Shown here: one piece after another, positions 61,060 through 64,000 of the stretch
How the letters are laid out: each line of letters opens with the position of its first letter
Numbering within the stretch: the stretch's first letter is position 1
Assembly: GCF_037975245.1 (NCBI RefSeq)
Contig: NC_092577.1
Coordinates: 9,151,013-9,215,012 of the forward strand
Direction: 5' to 3'
From: Apostichopus japonicus
Taxonomy: Eukaryota > Echinodermata > Holothuroidea > Aspidochirotida > Stichopodidae
Length of the DNA stretch: 64,000 nt
Translations under genes and position numbers: made by a program
Notes under the pieces: model-generated
Seen by the model: the letters and a program-made list of their open reading frames with translations, nothing else
What the model was told of the DNA's origin: nothing
Database searches by the model: none

Positions 61060-61720
61060 ATATTGGCATTTTTTCTTCTATCCCAGAAACTTTTTCATAG
61101 ATATGTTGAAAATTATTCTAAGTCTGAGGGGAGCAGGCAGAGTGGCTATGATGGCCCCAGTTACACGTAATTAATTCTGCCTATCCTTTTATACAGAAAA
61201 ATAATGAAAAATATTTTAAGTCTAAGGGGCGCAGGCAGAGTGCCTAAGATGGCTTTAATTCCATCGTTTTCATTGCGGCCTATTTTTTATACAAACAAAT
61301 GTTAAAGAAAATTTTAAGTCGGAAGGGAGTAAGGATAGTGGCTACGATGGCTTGGTTTTCATTTCTGCATATCCTTTTACATTCTATTAAAGACCGAGGG
61401 AAGTAGAAAGTGTGGCTACCATGGCTCTGATTGCATCGGTCTCATTTCTGCCTATCTTTTAATAAAGAAAAATGTGAGGGGAGTAGAAAGAGTGGCTAGA
61501 TGGCTCCAATTGCAGCGTTCTCATTTCTGCCTATCTTTTGATACAGAAAAATGTTTAAAAATTGTTCAAATCTGAATGTGTAGGAAGAGTGGCTAGGGTG
61601 GGTCCAGTTGCATCTTTCTCATTTGTGTGTATCATTTTGTACAGGGAACAGTAAAAAATAATTCCAGAGTCAGAGGGAAGTAGGGATAGTGGCTACGATT
61701 GGATTGTTATCAAGAACGTA
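61060..61720. repeat. Degenerate tandem repeat of ~75-110-bp units
   Basis: About seven diverged units share AGTGGCTANGATGGCT, CATTTCTGCCTATCTTTT and ATACAGAAAAATGTT. No coding capacity was recognised. Confidence 0.75.
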
Positions 61721-63070
61721 GTTATCTAAGAACGTAGCCACCTAGCAGCCACCTAGGCCTACAGGGTGCAGGTAAATTGTGGCTGGGTATTAATGCAACT
61801 AGGCCTGGCTGGAGCCTTTGTTACATATATTTGAACTGGTAGGTATTTATTTTTCTCATGCTGAAATATTACGAAAATGAAGGTGTTCAGACTAGGCCTA
61901 TGCATTGTTCCTAACTTCGCTTTACTCTTACTGTAATATAGTACTTACGAGTACAACTAGCCTAGTACTAGTATTACTACATGGACCCTGCATAGTTTAG
62001 AAACAGAATATGAGAGGATTTTCAACCATTCAACTGAAGAAATACCCGTGTGAAACAAAATTCACCCTTTATTAGATCTGCTCAGCAGATATCAATTGTG
62101 TAAGTTTTGGAAATTCCGGTAATTTTTTTACGGATTTTTTTATTTATTTTCTGTACAGGAAACTATTGGCTCAGCCTAGCCTATGCAGACAACGTCGGAG
62201 TATAATTCGATCGGCCAACTAAAATGGCGGCCAAAAGTTGATAGGCATTAAATATTTGAAATAGACTGGTCTAATTCTTAACTTCAATTCATAATATATT
62301 CATTTTATTCACCGAAAATTGTGGTTGATTGGTAAAAGTGTTGAGATTTTGCGAGGTTCCATTCTAGTTAACACAATGTTGAAATACCTGACGGAAATAT
62401 TTTTCCAAGGTCATTTTTTGTGGGAAGGTCGTAAAATTTTGTGACCCAACATTGAATTTATTTATGATTTTATTACATATTTGAAAACTGGTAGGTTTTC
62501 ATTTTCCCTTGCTGTAATATTACGAACATGAGGGTGTCCGATCTTAGAAGAGTTCCTAACTTCGCAATACTGTATATAGGCCTAGGCTAGGCCTAGTAAT
62601 AATAGACTAGGCTAGTACAAATCAGACATACGCTAGGTCCACTGTACGGAGTAACGTTAGATCGAACACAGTGGCGTACCAAATTCATATTATCATCATT
62701 TAAATGCTTACTAAATAAAAAGACTTACCGCTTTCTTTTACTGGCGAGTTGGATTTGGTAAATATGGAACGCAAATACCAATATTCTGCTGCACTGGATC
62801 TATCTAATTGTTGAGAGTTGTGTTTGGTGTGCTTTTTACGTGACCCGCCATGCGGGATACAAAACGTCACGGGTAGTACGAGCACGCAGTTCTATGATTT
62901 TTACCCCAAACATCCAGCATATCGACAAGCGCTCGTCCAATCACAATAGGAATCATAAATTCAACCAATGATATTGCCTTATTACTGCATGATCACTGTG
63001 TGTTTTTATCTAATTATCATAAAGACAGGGAGTTGAATTTAAAGACACAGGTCACGATAAAAAATAATAA
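61721..63070. other. AT-rich region with a local duplication
   Basis: Segments at 61840-61930 and 62480-62570 are alike (GGTAGGT(A/T)TT, CTGAAATATTACGAAAATGA against CTGTAATATTACGAACATGA, GTTCCTAACTTCGC). A CpG-containing stretch at 62830-62900 could be a promoter, but no gene is supported. Confidence 0.35.
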
Positions 63071-63074
63071 CACT

Positions 63075-63770
63075 ATGTTGACCTCCATGAAAGACAGAGG
63101 GATTATCTGCTAATCAAGGGTTACCAACCAACACATTTTAAAGTTAAAGTAACTTTTACTTCTTGTGATATCCTGTTTACCATGCTTGCATAATTTGACC
63201 TCTGGTGACCCTAAATGACCTTTGACCTCCAGGAAAAACAGTACAGATCATTCGCTAACCAAGGGCTACCAACAAACAAAGTTTAAAGTTCAAGCAATTT
63301 TCACTTCTTGAGATATCGTGCTTAAAAGGTTTTCAGACTTTGAACGCCGATTAACCCAAAGTGATCTTTGACCTCCATGAAAAACTAGAGAACATCTAAT
63401 TACTAAGAACTACCAAAATATCAAGTATACGGTCCAAGCAACTTTCACTTCTTGAGATATCGTATTTACATGGTTTTCAGCATTTGACTTCGGGTGACAC
63501 CAAATTACCTTCGACCTCCATGAGAAACAACAGAGATGATTTGCTATCCTTGGTCAACCCACAGTTTAAAGTTCAAGCATTTTTCACTTCTTGATATACA
63601 GCTTTACAATTGTTCCGCATGTGACCTCCGGTGATCTCTCAAATGACCCTTGACCTCCATGAAAATTAGAGAACATCTACTCACAAAAGGGCTACCCACA
63701 CACTAAGTTTAAAGTTCAAGCATCTTTGGTTTCTTGAGATTTTGTAATTACGAGCTAAAGTGTCACATAC
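63075..63770. repeat. Tandem repeat of ~135-145-bp units
   Basis: About five units share TGACCTTTGACCTCCATGAA, CAAGGGCTACCAAC, AAGTTTAAAGTTCAAGCA and TCACTTCTTGAGATATCGT. It is followed by a short CA repeat. Such TGACCTTTGACCTCCA repeats are widespread in marine invertebrate genomes. Confidence 0.85.
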
Positions 63771-64000
63771 ACACACACACACGCCATCACCATCGCATAG
63801 ATTCCTTCGGCCTTCGGCAAGAAATAATAAACTACAAAAAAATCTCATATGCAAGTTCAGCTGGATTATATATATTTTACATAAAGCTTAATTATACAAG
63901 TATAAATGAACAACCGAAAACTGGCTGGGAATGATAAACAAACAAAAAGAGGATTCAAGTTGAGACTGTTACACACAAAATAATCAGCATCTCATGAATA

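Overview
This is a 64-kb window of eukaryotic (animal) DNA: AT-rich, gene-poor, with genes split by GT-AG introns, and dominated by transposable elements and satellites. The gene content (a CREBL2 bZIP gene, an invertebrate-style NACHT/NLR gene, a KMT5A-like SET fragment, transposon-borne CIDE-N and PB1-like genes) fits a marine invertebrate deuterostome. I think an echinoderm, possibly a sea cucumber, is most likely, but that is inference from family resemblance and not proven.

Layout, left to right. 0.15-0.6 kb: a small hAT-like MITE with a perfect 8-bp target duplication. 0.8-3.1 kb: two minus-strand exons of a KMT5A-like SET-domain protein. 4.5-11.7 kb: a 7.2-kb DNA transposon with CACTGCAAAAACTC termini, carrying a broken six-exon minus-strand gene that starts with a CIDE-N-like domain. 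12-17 kb: a 20-bp minisatellite, a fold-back element with almost identical ~208-bp arms, and a TA microsatellite. 17-21.3 kb: a hierarchically ordered satellite. 21.8-26.9 kb: a complete three-exon CREBL2 gene on the minus strand, with decayed duplicate copies of its exon-2 end in intron 2, and a tRNA-derived SINE plus a tandem duplication in intron 1. 27-34 kb: inverted repeats, several hAT MITEs with exact 8-bp target duplications, and scattered poly-G/C-rich repeats. 36.9-38.8 kb: the 5' part of a NACHT-domain gene on the plus strand, followed by (TA)n and a long minisatellite. 44.0-55.2 kb: an 11.2-kb DNA transposon with CACTGTAAAACCCAAC termini, carrying a C2H2 zinc-finger/DDE-like transposase gene and, downstream on the same strand, a four-exon PB1-like (SAMD3-like) accessory gene. 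55-64 kb: mostly tandem and dispersed repeats with one orphan exon-like segment.

The most interesting content is the pair of CACTG-ended transposons. Both are flanked by TA, and each carries a member of a non-transposase accessory gene family with a ubiquitin-fold-type N-terminus (CIDE-N-like in one, PB1-like in the other). Only the second still has its transposase. Multi-exon models below were built by hand from splice sites, reading phase and family resemblance; no search was run.
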